From assembly GCA_016858145.1 (NCBI GenBank), contig JAEHOE010000040.1:1-64000 (forward strand): DNA of 64,000 bases. The letters run 5' to 3'. The notes beneath the pieces were generated by a model. The model saw only the letters and a program-made list of their open reading frames with translations. It was not told where the DNA came from and did not search any database. The first letter of the stretch is position 1; every line of letters begins with the position of its first letter. The position numbers and the translations under genes are program-made. Shown one piece after another: positions 30,698 to 43,800 of the stretch. The stretch comes from Edaphochlamys debaryana. Its lineage: Eukaryota; Chlorophyta; Chlorophyceae; Chlamydomonadales.

Positions 30698-33371
30698 TCA
30701 CCGCCCCGACCCCCGGCTGTGGCACACCTCCTCTAACCCGCCCCCTCCCCGCCCCGAGGCTGCGTCCAGGCGCAGGTCCGCGGCCGTGGGCCCCGCCGCC
30801 ACAATGCCGCCCGGGTTGAGCGGGAAGAGGGAGGTGTGGTAGGAGCGCCGGGCGGCGTCCAGGTCGAGCGTGTCGCGGATCTGTGTTGAAAGGGGGGGAG
30901 GGGAGGGGGAGGGAGAAGGGTGCGGGTGGGAACTGGGAACGCATGTGAGTTGGAGGGGGCGGCGCGGGCACAGGGCCCAGCCGGCAATTCAACGGGTTAA
31001 GCCAGGAATGAAGCAGTTTGGGCTCAGCTTCCTCCAACCCTCCACCCTCCGCCCTCCCAACCCGCCCTCCCCCCTGCCGCCCTGCCCACCTGCACCGCCG
31101 ACCCAGGCACCTCCACGCCCCACATGTCCCGCACCCAGCCCGCCAGCGCGGGGTAGTCCCCGCCGGCGCCGTCGCGGCCCGCGAACACCCGCCGCCGGCC
31201 GCACTTGAACAGCGGGCCGTACATGGCATCCAGGCGGGACACGGTGGGCAGCAGCCACACGTCGCTCTCCGTGATCCTGGAGGAAAGGGGTGGGGTTCAA
31301 AGGTGTGGGTGCGGGAAGTGGTGCTTGCTTGGCCTATGGCCGACACGCTGTGTGCACCCTCAACACCCTCCACAACCCCGCCCGTCCCTCACTTGTCTCC
31401 CAGCAGGAAGCGGCTCTTCTGCAGCCGGGCCTCCATCTCGTCCAGGGCGGACCACAGCTCGGCCTGGGGGACGGTTGGCGGTTGGCAAAGGGGAAGGCCA
31501 GGCGTAAGGAGCACCGGAGCACCGGGGCAAGCGTGTTCAGCGGCCTCCCTACCTTGAACACGAAGGTGGCCGCCCTACGCCTTAGCGGCAGAGACCCTTG
31601 CCCCCCGCCCCGCCAGACCCCGCTCTGCCGTACCTGTACGGCGTCGTACGCCGCCTGTGTGGTGGCGAACCCCGAGCGGTACACCCCGTTGTTGATGGCG
31701 GAGTAGATCTGGGGCGGGAGGAAAGAAGCAGCAAAGGAAGGCCAGGGCGTTCCTCTCTTGTCCCTCTCCGCCACTCGCCGCTGGCCCCGAACCCCACACC
31801 GCACCACCGTAAACCCCGCCCCCCTCTGAGCTCTGAACCTGGCCACCCACCCACCCGTGCGTTGAGGTCATCGATCTGCGCCTCCAGCCCCGGGGGCCGC
31901 AGCACCACGTCCGTGGCCCAGGGCCCGTGCAGGCCGTCCATGCTGCGCACGATGTCAGCGCTCTCGTTGCACACCGCAGCACGCACGGCACGGTCCACCA
32001 GGAAGGGCGCCGTGCAGCGGCCGCGGAATCCGGGCTGCAGCGTGTCGTACACCTGCCTGCGGTTGGGAAAAGGAGCCGAGGAAGGGTGGAGAAGCGGTTG
32101 GTCTTGGCGGTTCTGGGTGGGGATCGCGGCGGAATGCCAACGAGGGCGGGCACTTGCATGGTCTGACCACTGTTGCCACCTTCATGCTCGCCGGGTGACT
32201 TCTAAAGCGACAACTTGCAGACACCCCTGGCCTGCACCTCACCCTGACCCCACCGCCTGATGACCCCAAGCCCTGAGCCCCTCACCATAGGTCTGCCGCC
32301 CCGAACAGCGGGTCCGGGTCCGCGGCGCTCAGCACCCAGCCGCCCCGCCGCGCGCGCGTGGGGTCGTCCTCCAGGCGCGTGTACGACACCGCCAGGCCCC
32401 CCCCCGGCCCCGCCTTGGCGCCCGCCTTGGGGTCCCCATTGGCGGGGGCGGAGGAGCTCCCTGAGGTGAAGGAGGCGGGCCGGAAGTGCCCCCTCAGCAC
32501 TGCTGCGATGGCCACCCGGTGGCACCAGGGGCATGCGTTGCCCAGGTACAGGTGGTAGCGCCCCGCCTCGGCCTGAGCGGTGGGGGAGGGGGTGAGAAGA
32601 GGGATAAGAGCGGGGGAAGCGGCAGTGGGCAAGAGCGGGGCGGTTTGAAGAGTTTGCGGTCAGGAGGGCTGGCCTCGCCTCATCTGGCGGCCGTTCACCA
32701 GCCCCTCGGGACCGTACGTAGTCCTATAAAGGCAGCCCCACTGGCCGTATTCCTCGGCCCCTGCGAGCCCTCTCCGGCATCTACCCTTCGGCATCTACCG
32801 GTTGACAGCGTTAAGCCCCCCTCCGGTTCCCGTCCTGGAGGCCCATCAGCCGCCTGACCCCCTCACCGGGAAGGCCGGGTCGCCGATCTTGCCCCCAAAG
32901 GCGTACTGCGGCCGCTGGTAGGCCCCGTCGCGGGACTGCGGGGCCATCTCCCGCATCATGGCCGCCCAGGCCAGGCGCCAGCCCTCCTTGACGCCTGACA
33001 GGGGGGGTGGGGGAGGGGGAGGAATGGGCAAGGGGGGAGAGGGGTCAGGGAGACGGCGGAGGCCGTCGGGGTTCAGGAGGGGAGGGTCGGGGTTCAGGAG
33101 GGGAGGGGGGGAGGCGGCGGGCTAGCGCGCGTGCAGACGATGGTGCCAGCCCCCTGACCGCAGTGTGCTGCGGCCCTGGGTCCTTACCTCCCACGAGCTG
33201 GCCCTGCGGCAGCACCTTGTTGCTCCACTCGAGCAGGCTGAAGCCCTTGTTGACCGGGGCACTGGGCGGGCCGCAGCGGGCGACGAGGCGCACGCGGCCG
33301 CGAGGCGCGCAGCTGCCGCCGCGTCGCTCGCGCAGCTGCGGCTGCAGGAGCTGGCGCTGAGTAAGCAGCAT
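30698..33371 (-). CDS. Glutathionyl-hydroquinone reductase (Xi-class GST)
   Basis: Exons: 33371-33188, 32994-32867, 32572-32286, 32056-31855, 31708-31634, 31463-31393, 31276-31090, 30880-30698; 438 residues, phases consistent throughout. The enzyme class reduces glutathionyl-hydroquinones with GSH. Residues 105-123 give the thioredoxin-fold start with C118-P-W-C121-HR, where Cys118 aligns with the catalytic Cys. Other family landmarks: NESADIVR, IYSAINNGVYRSGFA, a helical domain LQKSRFLLGDKITESDVWL, YPALAGWVRDMW, and NPGGIVAAGP near the end. The first 40 residues are Arg/Leu-rich without acids, as in an organelle transit peptide. A second Cys making CPWC is unlike the usual CPWA. Confidence 0.88.
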
Positions 33372-33777
33372 GGTGTTGAGCGCGTGATCAGGAGTGATCG
33401 GGGAGCCAGCGCGGAATGCTGGCGGGATGGGTCGAGTGGTGTCGGGATAGGGTCTTAAGCAGCCCAAACCATACTGGCGAGTGTTTATGTGTGATGGGTC
33501 ACGATCGCTGGCGGGGACACTGCTCGGCGCGCCAAGGCGAGGCCAGTTCCGAGCCCGACAGCCCCGCGCATCGGTGCAAGACGCCGGGGCAAGTGCCCAG
33601 GTCGAGCCTAAAGGGAAGTAACTCGCCCTGGCCAACACGTGACTTCTAGGCCGCTATTGGCGCAACCCCGGTGCCCAGGCCAAGAGCGCCAGACGCGACC
33701 TGCCATACTCGGCAATTTGTTTGTTTGGACTCCAAACCATGGGCACTTGACACCTACTCCACAACCAGCTGAACGAG
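33372..33777. promoter_or_regulatory. Divergent promoter region
   Basis: 406 bp separate the start codons of the reductase (minus) and the lipase (plus), so both promoters must lie here or overlap the 5' UTRs. No certain TATA box or repeat was identified. Confidence 0.5.
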
Positions 33778-36287
33778 ATGGTTGATAGGATGCAGAGAGG
33801 AGCACGGCAGCGCCAGAGGGCCTGCATGCGGTTGGCCCTAGTGACTCTCCTCATAGCGCATCAGGCGTCAGCGCTCCGCCTACCGTCGTGGGGCAACCTC
33901 TTGCGGCCGAAGCGAGAGAAGCGTGACCCGGAGGACATTCTCAGGGAGGTTCTATCCCCGAAATCCACTGTGCTGGCGTCACTACACAGCAGCAAGGGCC
34001 CCCGGGACGCTGGCGCCTCTCCTAAGGCTTCGGCGCAGCTTCAAGGCTCCATAGCGCTCGGGGACCCGGCAGCTCGTGACGTGTGCCCGAGCGACCCGGC
34101 CATCGCCACCATCTTCTCCTCCCAAGCCGCGCGCACACTCCCGCGACTCGCGCGCGGCCCCAGCGTGACCCTCGGTGGCGCTGGAGATGCTGCACACGCA
34201 GCCCACGGTGCATCCAGCTTAGCGGCCTCCAAGGGCACGGACTTCAACCCGGACCGAGCCGGGGTTTCCGGCGGGCAAGGGCATGGCAGCGGCCAACCCC
34301 ACACGGAGCCGGACTCGGAGCCGCTAGAAGCTGCCGACCCAGATCCGCCAGATCTGGATCTCGACGAAGCCATGCTGGCGGGCCGCCTGGCGTCCATCGC
34401 CTACTGCGCCCACCCGGAGACGCTGCAGTCGTGGAACTGCACCCGCTGCGCCGAGGTGCCGGGCTTCGTGCCCCACACCGTCGCGTTCGATTCGGTGTGG
34501 GACCTCTCTGCGTTCGCAGGGTACCACAAGCCCAGGTAAGCTTCGGTTGCTGGGGGCTGGGGAGCGGCGTGGCGGACACATGAGGCGGGTGATTGACGGC
34601 CAAGGGCCTACGGGGCCATCGGCGGATGGGGTAGGGGCATCTATCCCGCTCCTCCCGCACTCCCAGCTCTTGTCCAAACCCCCCTCCATCCCCCCGCCCG
34701 CTCCCCACCACCAACAGCGACACCGTGTGGCTGTCCTTCCGCGGCACCGACTCGTCCAACTGGTCGCAGTGGGCCGAGAACATGCGCGCCTGGCGCACGG
34801 ACCACATGTACCCCGTGCCCAACTTCCCGCACGCGCTCATCCACGCCGGCTTCTACACGCTGTGGACCGGCAGCAGCCTGCAGAAGACCTTCACGGACGC
34901 AGTGGTGGAGCTCATGGCGGCGCACCCCAGGTGGGGGAGGGAGGGACGGGGGGTAGGGTCAGGAGGGTTGGTGGAGGGCTAAGGCGGGGAAAGTGGGCGG
35001 GAGCAGGAGGGAGGCCGGCTGCAGAGAGACGAAGGCGCGGGCGGGCCATGGGCTGTGCAGCTGGTGTGGGCAAGGGCTGGAGTTTCCTGACGGGGAGGGA
35101 TGAAGGGCGGCTGCAAGATGGTTCAGCAGAGGAGGGCGGGGTTGCGGAGGGTGATGTCGTATGATCGAGGGCGGCCTGGATGGACGTGGCTGCAGAACAG
35201 TCCGCCAAGCGTGACACCTCTGCCCCCTTTCGCCGCCAGGCCCTTCTGGGCTGCATGTGACCTGACCCTTGCCCTGCTGCCCCTCCCCCCACCACCACCA
35301 CCGCCCCCCCTCAGGTCCCGAATGGTGGTCACGGGGCACTCCATGGGCGGCGCCCTGGCCCAGCTGGCGGGGCTGGAGTTCAAGCTGTCGTACAACCGTA
35401 CGTTGACCACGGTGTACACGTGGGGGTCGCCGCGCGTGGGCAACCTGGCGTACGCGCAGGTGGGGGCCGGGGGCGAGAGGGTGGTGGGGGCAGGATGGCG
35501 TTCCATACGGTGGGGGCTCGGTGGTCTGGGTCTGGGACGGGACAGCTCAACTTCGCCTTCACCGCCACCGCCACCCGGCCCACGACCGAGTGTGGACCGG
35601 CCGAGTCGTCTCTGCATCTGACCTCCGCCCCGGCCTGCCCCTCCAGCCTCCACACACCCCTGACGCACGTCCTTGCCCCGGCCCCCTTTCCCTCCCCACA
35701 TCCCCTCAGCTCTTCTCCACCTTCGTGGACGTGTCCTGGCGCTTCACGCACAACCGGGACATTGTGCCCTCCGTGCCGCTGCAGCTCATGGGCTTCCAGC
35801 ACGTGGCGCGAGAGGTGGGCACGGGGGGAGGGGGACGGAGGGGGGCCCACGTGGAGGGAGGGAGGAGGTGCACAGTGGGTCGAGATTGCGCGGGAGGGAG
35901 GAAGGGCAAACCGCGCTGAGGAGCGGCTGCGGAGGGTGGGCCTGGCGCAGAACGTCAGTCAGCGCGCGTGCCAGCCACCGGCGTCTGAGGCAAGAGTCCG
36001 CACGAATGGCCGCGAGCCGCGCACGCTCCCCTGCCCTTCGCTCATGTCCCTCCCTCCCCTCCTCCCTTCCCCCTCCTCCCCGCCCCCTCCTCCCCCAGGT
36101 GTGGGAGGTGGACGTGGACGACCCCGCGGGCGGCCCCCCCCGCGACCGCAAGCTGCTGCTGTGCGACGGCACCGGCGAGGACCCCTCCTGCCACAACTCG
36201 GCCTGCTATCTGGGGCTGTGTACCTCGGTGGCGGACCACCTGCTGTACCTGGGCATACCCATGTACGGGGACGAGGGCGAGTGCTGA
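33778..36287 (+). CDS. Secreted class-3 (alpha/beta-hydrolase) lipase
   Basis: Exons: 33778-34535, 34718-34930, 35315-35459, 35710-35814, 36099-36287; 469 residues with consistent phases. The N-terminus has a basic stretch then LALVTLLIAHQASA, a likely signal peptide or anchor. About 180 low-complexity residues precede the catalytic domain. Lipase_3 features: LAGRLASIAYC, the oxyanion strand VWLSFRGTDS, the nucleophile elbow GHSMGG (Ser333), then Asp389 in HNRDIVP and His454 in SVADHLLYLG as the likely triad. Several Cys (NCTRC, CDGTGEDPSCHNSAC) suggest extracellular disulphides. Triacylglycerol or phospholipid acyl hydrolysis is the family activity; the real substrate is unknown. The bases around the stop are re-duplicated at 36386-36415 in the 3' flank. 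Confidence 0.88.
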
Positions 36288-37882
36288 GGCGCCCGGTTAC
36301 GCTATGCGCCCTCCGCAGCGGCCTGGCGGGGCAAAGAGGCAGATCCCGACGCAGGGTGCGCTTCCTTGGCATTGCTGTGTGCGGAGGACGAGGGCGAGTG
36401 CGTAGGCGCCCGGCTGCACTGGAACCGGCCTGCAGGTTATCTTGTCGCCAGCTTGAGGTCCAGTTTTGGACTCTTTCTCTTGAGAGTGTGCTTCATGGGG
36501 GATCCGCTGCACCGAGCCTGCGCTGTCCGGCCCTGCTGTCGGTCCTCTGGAGCTTTAGGTTGGTTGGAGGCATGGCTCACTCTGGGTGCTGCCTGCCTCA
36601 GGCCACGGTGGGTTAGGGGTGATGTACAACATGACTAGTTAGCTGAGTAATCGCGTGGCGTACTGCCGAGGGAGGTCATGCGGCCGTGGACTGACGAACA
36701 GAGTTGGAGTGGCTAGGTGTGACCCGGGATAACGCCATTGGTGTCTTGTGGGAGTGCCGGCAGTTGGAGTGGCGTAAGCGAATGCCGAGGGGATGTGTGG
36801 TTGCTTGTCGGCGCGGGCTTAGCGGGCATCCGGGACACAGACTAGGGTTGCCGTTTGTACAGTAGAGGGTCGCCAGGGGCCCTGCTTGGCTTGCTAAAGA
36901 GCGTGTACTTATAGGATAGGATAGGCTCAAGACGCGTGTTGGTCGTCAACAGCCTGAGTGGCGGCTGAGGGTGTGTGGCTGATGCCACAGGCAGCTCCAT
37001 CCCAAAGCTTGGTCCTTGCACCCCATGCCGCGGCAGCCTGCGGGGCCATTCATGATTGGGGCCTGCGCGGCATGGGCCAAGACCTGGTCGGGCGGGCTTT
37101 GGGGCGACAGGCGTGCCGCCTTGTATGTTGTGGTGTGGGTGTGGTGAAAAGCGGAGTGGGTTGGGCTGGACGGTGTGGAGAGGCGGAAGGTGAGGGTCAA
37201 TGCAACGTGCAACTAGCCGGGTGAGGAAGGTGAGGGTGTGGTGGCAAGCTGAGAGGGGTGCCCGGAAGGTGAGGGTTGGTCAGGCGAAGGGCGTTTGCAG
37301 TGGTTTGGGTTGGTCAGGAGTGCGAACGCGCCGCCAGTCGGGCCCCAACGAGCTCGTGTGGCCGGGTGTACCTGGCGATACGAGTGAAAGGCCCGGCCCG
37401 GTGATCTGACAGGCACGGCGCGCGGTACCCGGTACCGCCGTGGCTCTGATTGACAGGGGCGATGGAGTCCGCCATATAGCGCGCCGCCGCCAGCCTCCAC
37501 ACAATTCGCCAACAACGCCGGCTTTCGCATCTAAGCGACTCGGCTACGGCTCTTTGACGCGAGTCCCCGCTCGCTCTGACTCGGGTCGATCGGCAGCCCC
37601 GGTCTCTAGCGCGCAGAGACCCGTCCTCTGCTTGGCAAAGCGGGTGAGCACCAGGGGCCTGCGTAGCGCACACGGCAGCGATGAGGGCCGACGGTGCGGG
37701 ACACGCTCGGGGCGAGCAGGCCGCGTGCCGCACTGACCCATGGGGTGTGCACTGCACTTGCGGCTGCGCTTTGCCCAGCGGGCCCTTCATCTCCTCTGCC
37801 CAACCACAAACGCCTCCACACCACCCGCTCGCTCCCGTTACTGCAGCCACCTCTGCCTCTGCCCCCAGCGCTGAGTGCAGCC
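36288..37882. other. Intergenic, no gene recognised
   Basis: Contains the 3' flank of the lipase, including a second copy of the GACGAGGGCGAGTGC motif at about 36388, and the promoter of the FAD oxidase. GGAAGGTGAGGG occurs three times at roughly 38-base spacing (37187, 37226, 37265). Open frames here lack motifs and splice partners. Confidence 0.4.
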
Positions 37883-40800
37883 ATGGGCAGCTCCCTGCGG
37901 CGGCGGCACAGCGGGGGGCCGCAAGCACCGCCCGCGGCCCGCCGCGCCGGCGGCTCCTGCTCCCGCACCGCGCCGGCGTCGGCGCTGGCTCTGGCGGCTG
38001 CGGCGCTGTCGGCGGCGGTGGCGGCCCTGGCCCTGGGGCTGCTGGGCGTTGCCACGGTGCCCGGGGCGCGGGCCTACGTGCCGCTGGACCTGAGCAACTT
38101 CCAGAACGGTGGGTCGCGGGGGGCACTGGCAGCTGCTGCTGCTGCTGCTGCAAGCGGTAGAACGCTGGTTGTGGTGCGTAAAGGGCGGGGATGGGGAGGT
38201 GGGCCGGGGGCGGCAACGTGGCGGGTGGTGGACCAATAGGGGCTCCCGGGTGGAGGGGGCGTCAGACTGGCAGATGGCGTTCGAGCGGGTAGAGACTGCA
38301 CTCACACCTGGGGCACCTGACCGGACCTTGACCGTGCGGCCTCATCGCACAAAGCGACCCTGCCCCGACCCCCTGGGCCCCTGATGCGATGCAGAGTACG
38401 CCTGCGACAATGCCACCACCCGCATCGTGCGGCCGGACACTCTGGAGGACGTGGTGGCAGCGGTGGGTGGTGGAGGGGCGGGGGGGCGGGGGCAGAGGAG
38501 AAGACAGAGCCTGGCCAGCACATAACCTGTGGAAAGCTCAACAGCCCAGCCTTCCGTCACGCGCCCCTCCCGGCCCTGCCCCCTTCTCCCTTCAGGTCCA
38601 GGGTCACAGCCGGGTCAAGGGCGTGGGGGGCGGCTGGTCCTGGAACCAGGTGCGGCGGGTCTCGCAGGGGGGAGGGGGGGCTAAACAGAAGAGGCGGGAA
38701 AGTAAAGACAGCCCGCGACCAAGCAAGGAACCCGAGGCATGCCGCAGGGGGGACTTCGGGAGTAACGAGGACCTCTTGCCCGCCCCAAGCAGTGCTTAGC
38801 CAAGCCAAACAATGCCCCCAGTGCTTAGCCAAGCCCAACAATGTCCCCGTGCCTTCTGTCTGCCCCCCTCCTCCCCCAAGCCCTTCTTCTGCCAGACCAA
38901 CGGCACCCTGGCTCCCTCCAACGATGGGTACACCCCCGCCATGACGGCCGGCGCCCCGCCCCCGCCCCCCGGCGGCCCCGCCAACGTCGTCATGGAGACC
39001 CTGCGGCCCTTAGTCATTGCCGTCAACGAGAGCGAGCGGAGCGTCACCGTGGACGCGGGTGGGTGCGTGTGTGGAGACCTGAATGGCTGCCAGACCAGCT
39101 GGCCATCCCTTTCCCTGATGCTGTCTAGCCATTTGACGTGCTCACCCCCGGCTTTGACCCCTCCTCTCCGCAGGCGTCCGCACCATCGACCTCCTCCGCT
39201 TCCTTGCCGCCTACGTGACCCCCTCCGCGCCCTCGGGCTGGACGCTGCCCGCCTTCCCCTGGTTCGTGTTTCAGACGCTGGGCGGAGCCGTGTCCACGGG
39301 AACGCACGGCAGCTCCCTGCACCACAAGTCCCTCAGCAGCCAGGTGCGTGCGGGGGTTGGCGGGAAGGGGGAAGGGGAACAGGGGCGGGAGGGGGGAGGC
39401 CGAAATGCAATGGGGACTAGGTTCGTGCTCTGCCTCTCCTGTGTCTCGGACCCCGTCAGGCCTGATGCTTCGCACGCCCGCAGGTGCTGGAGCTTACAGT
39501 CGTGCTCGCCAACGGCACTGTGCGGACCTTCTCCAGCGAGACGGACCCCTTCCTCATGCGGGTGAGTCGGGCCGTGAGGACAGGGGCCCGAAAGGCGTCC
39601 CGGACGTTCTAAGGCGCGAGGTGAGAAGAAGAGCTATTAGCAGCAGATGCGGGAGCGTAGGGGTAGCGTAGATGCATGCAGCGACGGCGGAAGGAATTCA
39701 TTGATATTGGAGTGAGGCCAAAAGGCCCGCAAAAACAGTGATATGCGTCTGAATGTGGTTTGAACGAGGATCTCTTTAGTAAAAGGCGAAAGAGATATGC
39801 TTTGCGTTAACACCACGACGCGGGTTAAACAAGTAGGGTCGCAGCCAGAGACCCGACGCCACCCCACGCGACTGGAACCGGCAGGGCTGCGCGATGGTGG
39901 GTGGTCGCTAGGTCCCGGCTCCGCTGCAGCGGCTGTACTGCTCCGCGCTGCGTGCTTGCCACACTTGGACACTCTTAGATTATGCAGAAGGCTAGTTCAT
40001 CCCGGAGCTCGCGGCCTCACCGACCGAAACGACCGCACCTGCGGCATGCCCAGCCCGCGATGGGCGACCCCGCACGCCCGGACCGGCCTCCGCGTCCATG
40101 ACAGCTGTCGGAGCATTACATCCATGCGGTATAAGAGCCCAGGCGTCTCACCAGGGCATGCGTGCCTGATCGCTGTGCCGACATGTGTTCCTCCCCACCT
40201 TTGCCTGTGCCTGCTCATCCCCGCGCCCCCAGGCCCTCCGGGTCAGCGTGGGCCGCCTGGGCATCGTCACACACATCAAGTTCCGCATCGTGCCCGAGGT
40301 GTGCAGGGGCCCTTAGGCGGTTGCCGGTTGGAGCCACCGAAAGGGTTCTCTGAAGGTGGACATGGACATGACGCAGCAGGACGCGGTCCGCAGTTCAGAA
40401 AGCCGCCCCCGCAATCCACCCAACCTTCCTCTTTCCCCCATCCTCCCCGCTCTTCCCCTCCCCTCCTTCCCCCCAAGGTGCCCGTGACCCGCTCGCTGCA
40501 CCGCCTGACCGCCTCCGAGTTCCTGGCGATGCTGCGGGATGCGCAAACGCAATGGAATGCCAACGCCTCGCTGCCGCACGTGTTTGACGAGACCGAGTGG
40601 TTCTGGGTGCCGCAGCGACACGAGGTGGGTCGTGGGTGGGGCGGGGCCTGGGGTTGGGCTGGGGGGCCCTCGGGTCCTCGTGTGGTGCGGTTTGGGCCCC
40701 AGACTCCCAACCCCGGCTGCCTGCTAGGGGCTTGTGCGCCAACTGCCCGTGGGGGCCCGCCAGCACGGACTGGACCTCGGCCGAGACCGTGTGCTGCAGT

Positions 40801-43800
40801 GGCCCCTCCCTCCCTCCCTCCCCCCCTACCTTTGCCCTCGCAACCGTCACCCTCCACCCCCACCCCTTCACCTGTTCCCGAGTCACCCCGTCTTGCCCCC
40901 CCCCCTTCCGCTCTCCACTACGTTGAACACCATCCCCCCCCCCCCTCTCCCCCTCCCCCACCCCCTCTTCCACACACACCCCTCCCCCACCCTCACCCCC
41001 ACCCCCCCCCACCCGCCCCCTCCCCAGTTCCTCATGGTGTCCTACGCGCGGGCCGACGACCCCGACGCAGCCACCCGCCTGGAGGTGCTGCGGGGCTACG
41101 CGGGGGGGCCCCCGGAGGCCACCACCGCCTACAACACCTCGCTGGCGGTGGGGAGGGGGGCTTGGGAGCGGGAGGGAGGGGACTGGGAGTGGGGTTGAGA
41201 GCTTGAGACAGGTGGTTGGAGCGGCTATGCAAAAGAGGAAGCAGTGGGGAGGGGAGCAGGAGGGAGGGGACTGGGAGTGCGGGAAAAGAGCAGTGTGGCA
41301 AGAACCAGGGGGGAGGAAGGGGGCTCCGTGCTCCTGGCCGGTGCAATGTCACGCAGCACCGAATGCCACCCTGCGCGAGCCCCTTGCACGCCCACGGGAC
41401 GGGACGCCCACGCGCAGAACGCACTTCCCGCCCCCCGCCCCGACAAACTTCCCCCTGCAGGCGCTGCAGGCGGCCGCGGCTGAGAACCGCAACGTCAGCC
41501 TCAGCGGTGAGCGTGAGGGGGCACAGGGAGGCAGGGGCCGTGGGAGGAGACCCGGGCGCCACCTCCTAGCTGCGCAACGTGTGCCCCGGACTCTCCGCGC
41601 CCTTACCCTCCATCCCACCGACCCCTCAACGGACCGCCTGCGCGTCAGTCCCGCGCCCTTACCCTCCCCCGCCCCGCCCCCCCCCCCGCGGCCCCCAGAC
41701 CTGCCCCTCCTCTCCAACGTCACCTTTGACCCCGCCACCAACCTCTCCGCCGCCGCCCTGCCCGCCCTGCGCCGCCTCAACGAGTCCGTCATCAACCTGC
41801 CCTGGCAGGCGAGGGGGGGTAGAGTTGGGGGGTGGGGGATGGAGGGGTAGAAGAACATCAACGAAGCGAAGCGCTTGGTTGTGGTGGGGCGTAGGGCGTT
41901 TTCCGCAGAATGCGCAGGCGAGGACGACGCGGTGGGAGGGCTCGTTGTCGCCTGGAACTGGGAGGCCCGCGAGGGTAAAGGGACACAGGGGCACATGGCA
42001 CATCTCTCCCCTCTCGGATGGAGGGGTGCATCTTGGAGTTGAAGCGCGGGTGTAGGGAAGGGGCCTGGGCCATGGCTTGCACTGAGGCTCTCGCCGTGGC
42101 GAGAGCTGGTTCCGTTTCCTATGCCCTCCCTTCCCTTGCGCAGGTCAAGGCTGCCGCCAGATCCCTGACCGGCAGCGACACAACCACCGCCGAGTCAACC
42201 GCCACAAACACCAACGGTCCCGCAACCGCCAACGGTCCCGCCGCCCGCGCGCTCCCCACCAACGCTTCCGGCCTCGCGCAGGCCATCGCCAGTGCCGCCT
42301 CGGGCGCCCTGGCAGCTGCAGCCACAACCGCCAACGGTCCAACCGCAGCAACCGCCAACGGCCCAGCCATCACGGCGCAAGGGGGACCGGCCACGTCCCA
42401 ACAGGGGGAACCGGAGGAGAGCCAGAAGGCGGCGTACAAGTTGTTCTCCGCGGGTCTGGTGTCGGCGGCGACGACCAATGCTACGGAAGGAGCGGGGGCG
42501 GAGGCGGGGCCGGGGGCGAATGCGAGCTCGGTGGCGGAGGGCGATGCGTGGGGCATCCCCAAGAAGCTGCCCGCCATGAGTGAGTACCGTAGTTGGGGGG
42601 CCCGGGGCCGGGGGCATGGGGCAATCAGGCTGGGGGCTGGGGGCTGGGGGCTGGGGGCTGGGGGCTGGGGGCTGGGGGCTGGGGGCTGGGGGCTGGGGGC
42701 TGGGGGCTGGGGGCTGGGGGCTGGGGGCTGGGGGCTGGGGGCTGGGGGCTGAGGGCTGGGGGCTGGGGGTTGGGGGGGCTGGGGGCTGGCCTTGTCTCGA
42801 TACCCCTTCAATCCCTTCATTCCCCTCTCCCCCCAGCCTTCTACGGCCTGCCCAACATGGCCGATGCCTACATCGACATCTCCCGCGCGGGGGTCTACTC
42901 CATCGCCGCCAACGGCACCCGGGAGGCGCTGCGGTCCTACCTGTACCAGCCAGAGGTATGGAGAGGGGGAGTGATGGGGGCGAAACAAGGGAGGCAGGGG
43001 GAGAGAGGGAAGAGGAGGAGGAGTACGGCAGTGCGGCATTGCATGGGGGGGCGCATGCATGGGGCCCGGCGTCCCCGCTCCCTGCGACCGTCATTTGATA
43101 TCTTGAGGGGCGGGCTCAAGTGCTCCGCTGCCTGCGGTCCTGTGGCGGGCTTTCCAGGGGTCAATGCAATGTGCGGCTGTCCGGGTCTACCCCCCAGGGG
43201 TGGGGCCGTCGTAGCAGCGTGAGGGGGGTTCTGGGGGTGGCTGCGACTGCCCAGCAGTGGCAGTGGAGTAATGAATGAACCCTGCCTCCTCCGAGCTACC
43301 GGTGGGCACGACCTCTCCCTTCCGCGACTTCCGCCCTCGTCTTCCTCCTTCCCCGCTTCCCCACCCTTCCCCCCTTCCTCTGCCCTTCCCCCCTCCACTC
43401 TCCCCACTTCCACCCCTCCCCTCCCCCCCTTCCCCCAGGCCATTCTGGATGTCAACATCCGAAAGGTGCCCTTCGACCAGGTGGGGCCCTTGGGGGGGGG
43501 AGAAGGCAGAGGGGAGGTTTCGACTTGAGCAGCTTCCCCTCGTTCCCCTCGTTCACGCGTTGTGCCTTGCGCAGCCGTGATTGTAATGCCTGGGCCCAAC
43601 CAATGGCCTTCCCACGTCCCGAGCCCCGCTGGCCCCTCGCTGGCCCGCCCATCCAATTTACCCGCCTCCCCCCTCCGCCCCTCACGCCCGCCCCGCCTGT
43701 CGTACAGTACGAAGTTGCCGTACCGGTGTCGTCCATGGCGGACTGCTGGCAGGGCCTGCTGGAGCTGCTGTACGGCGCCGACAATCTGGACGGGCAGCTG

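Noticed and set aside
39700..40232. The ~520-bp block shared with 60641-61180 as a transposon
   Set aside because: It sits in the same intron position in both loci and is simply part of the duplicated gene; no terminal repeats or target duplication are visible.
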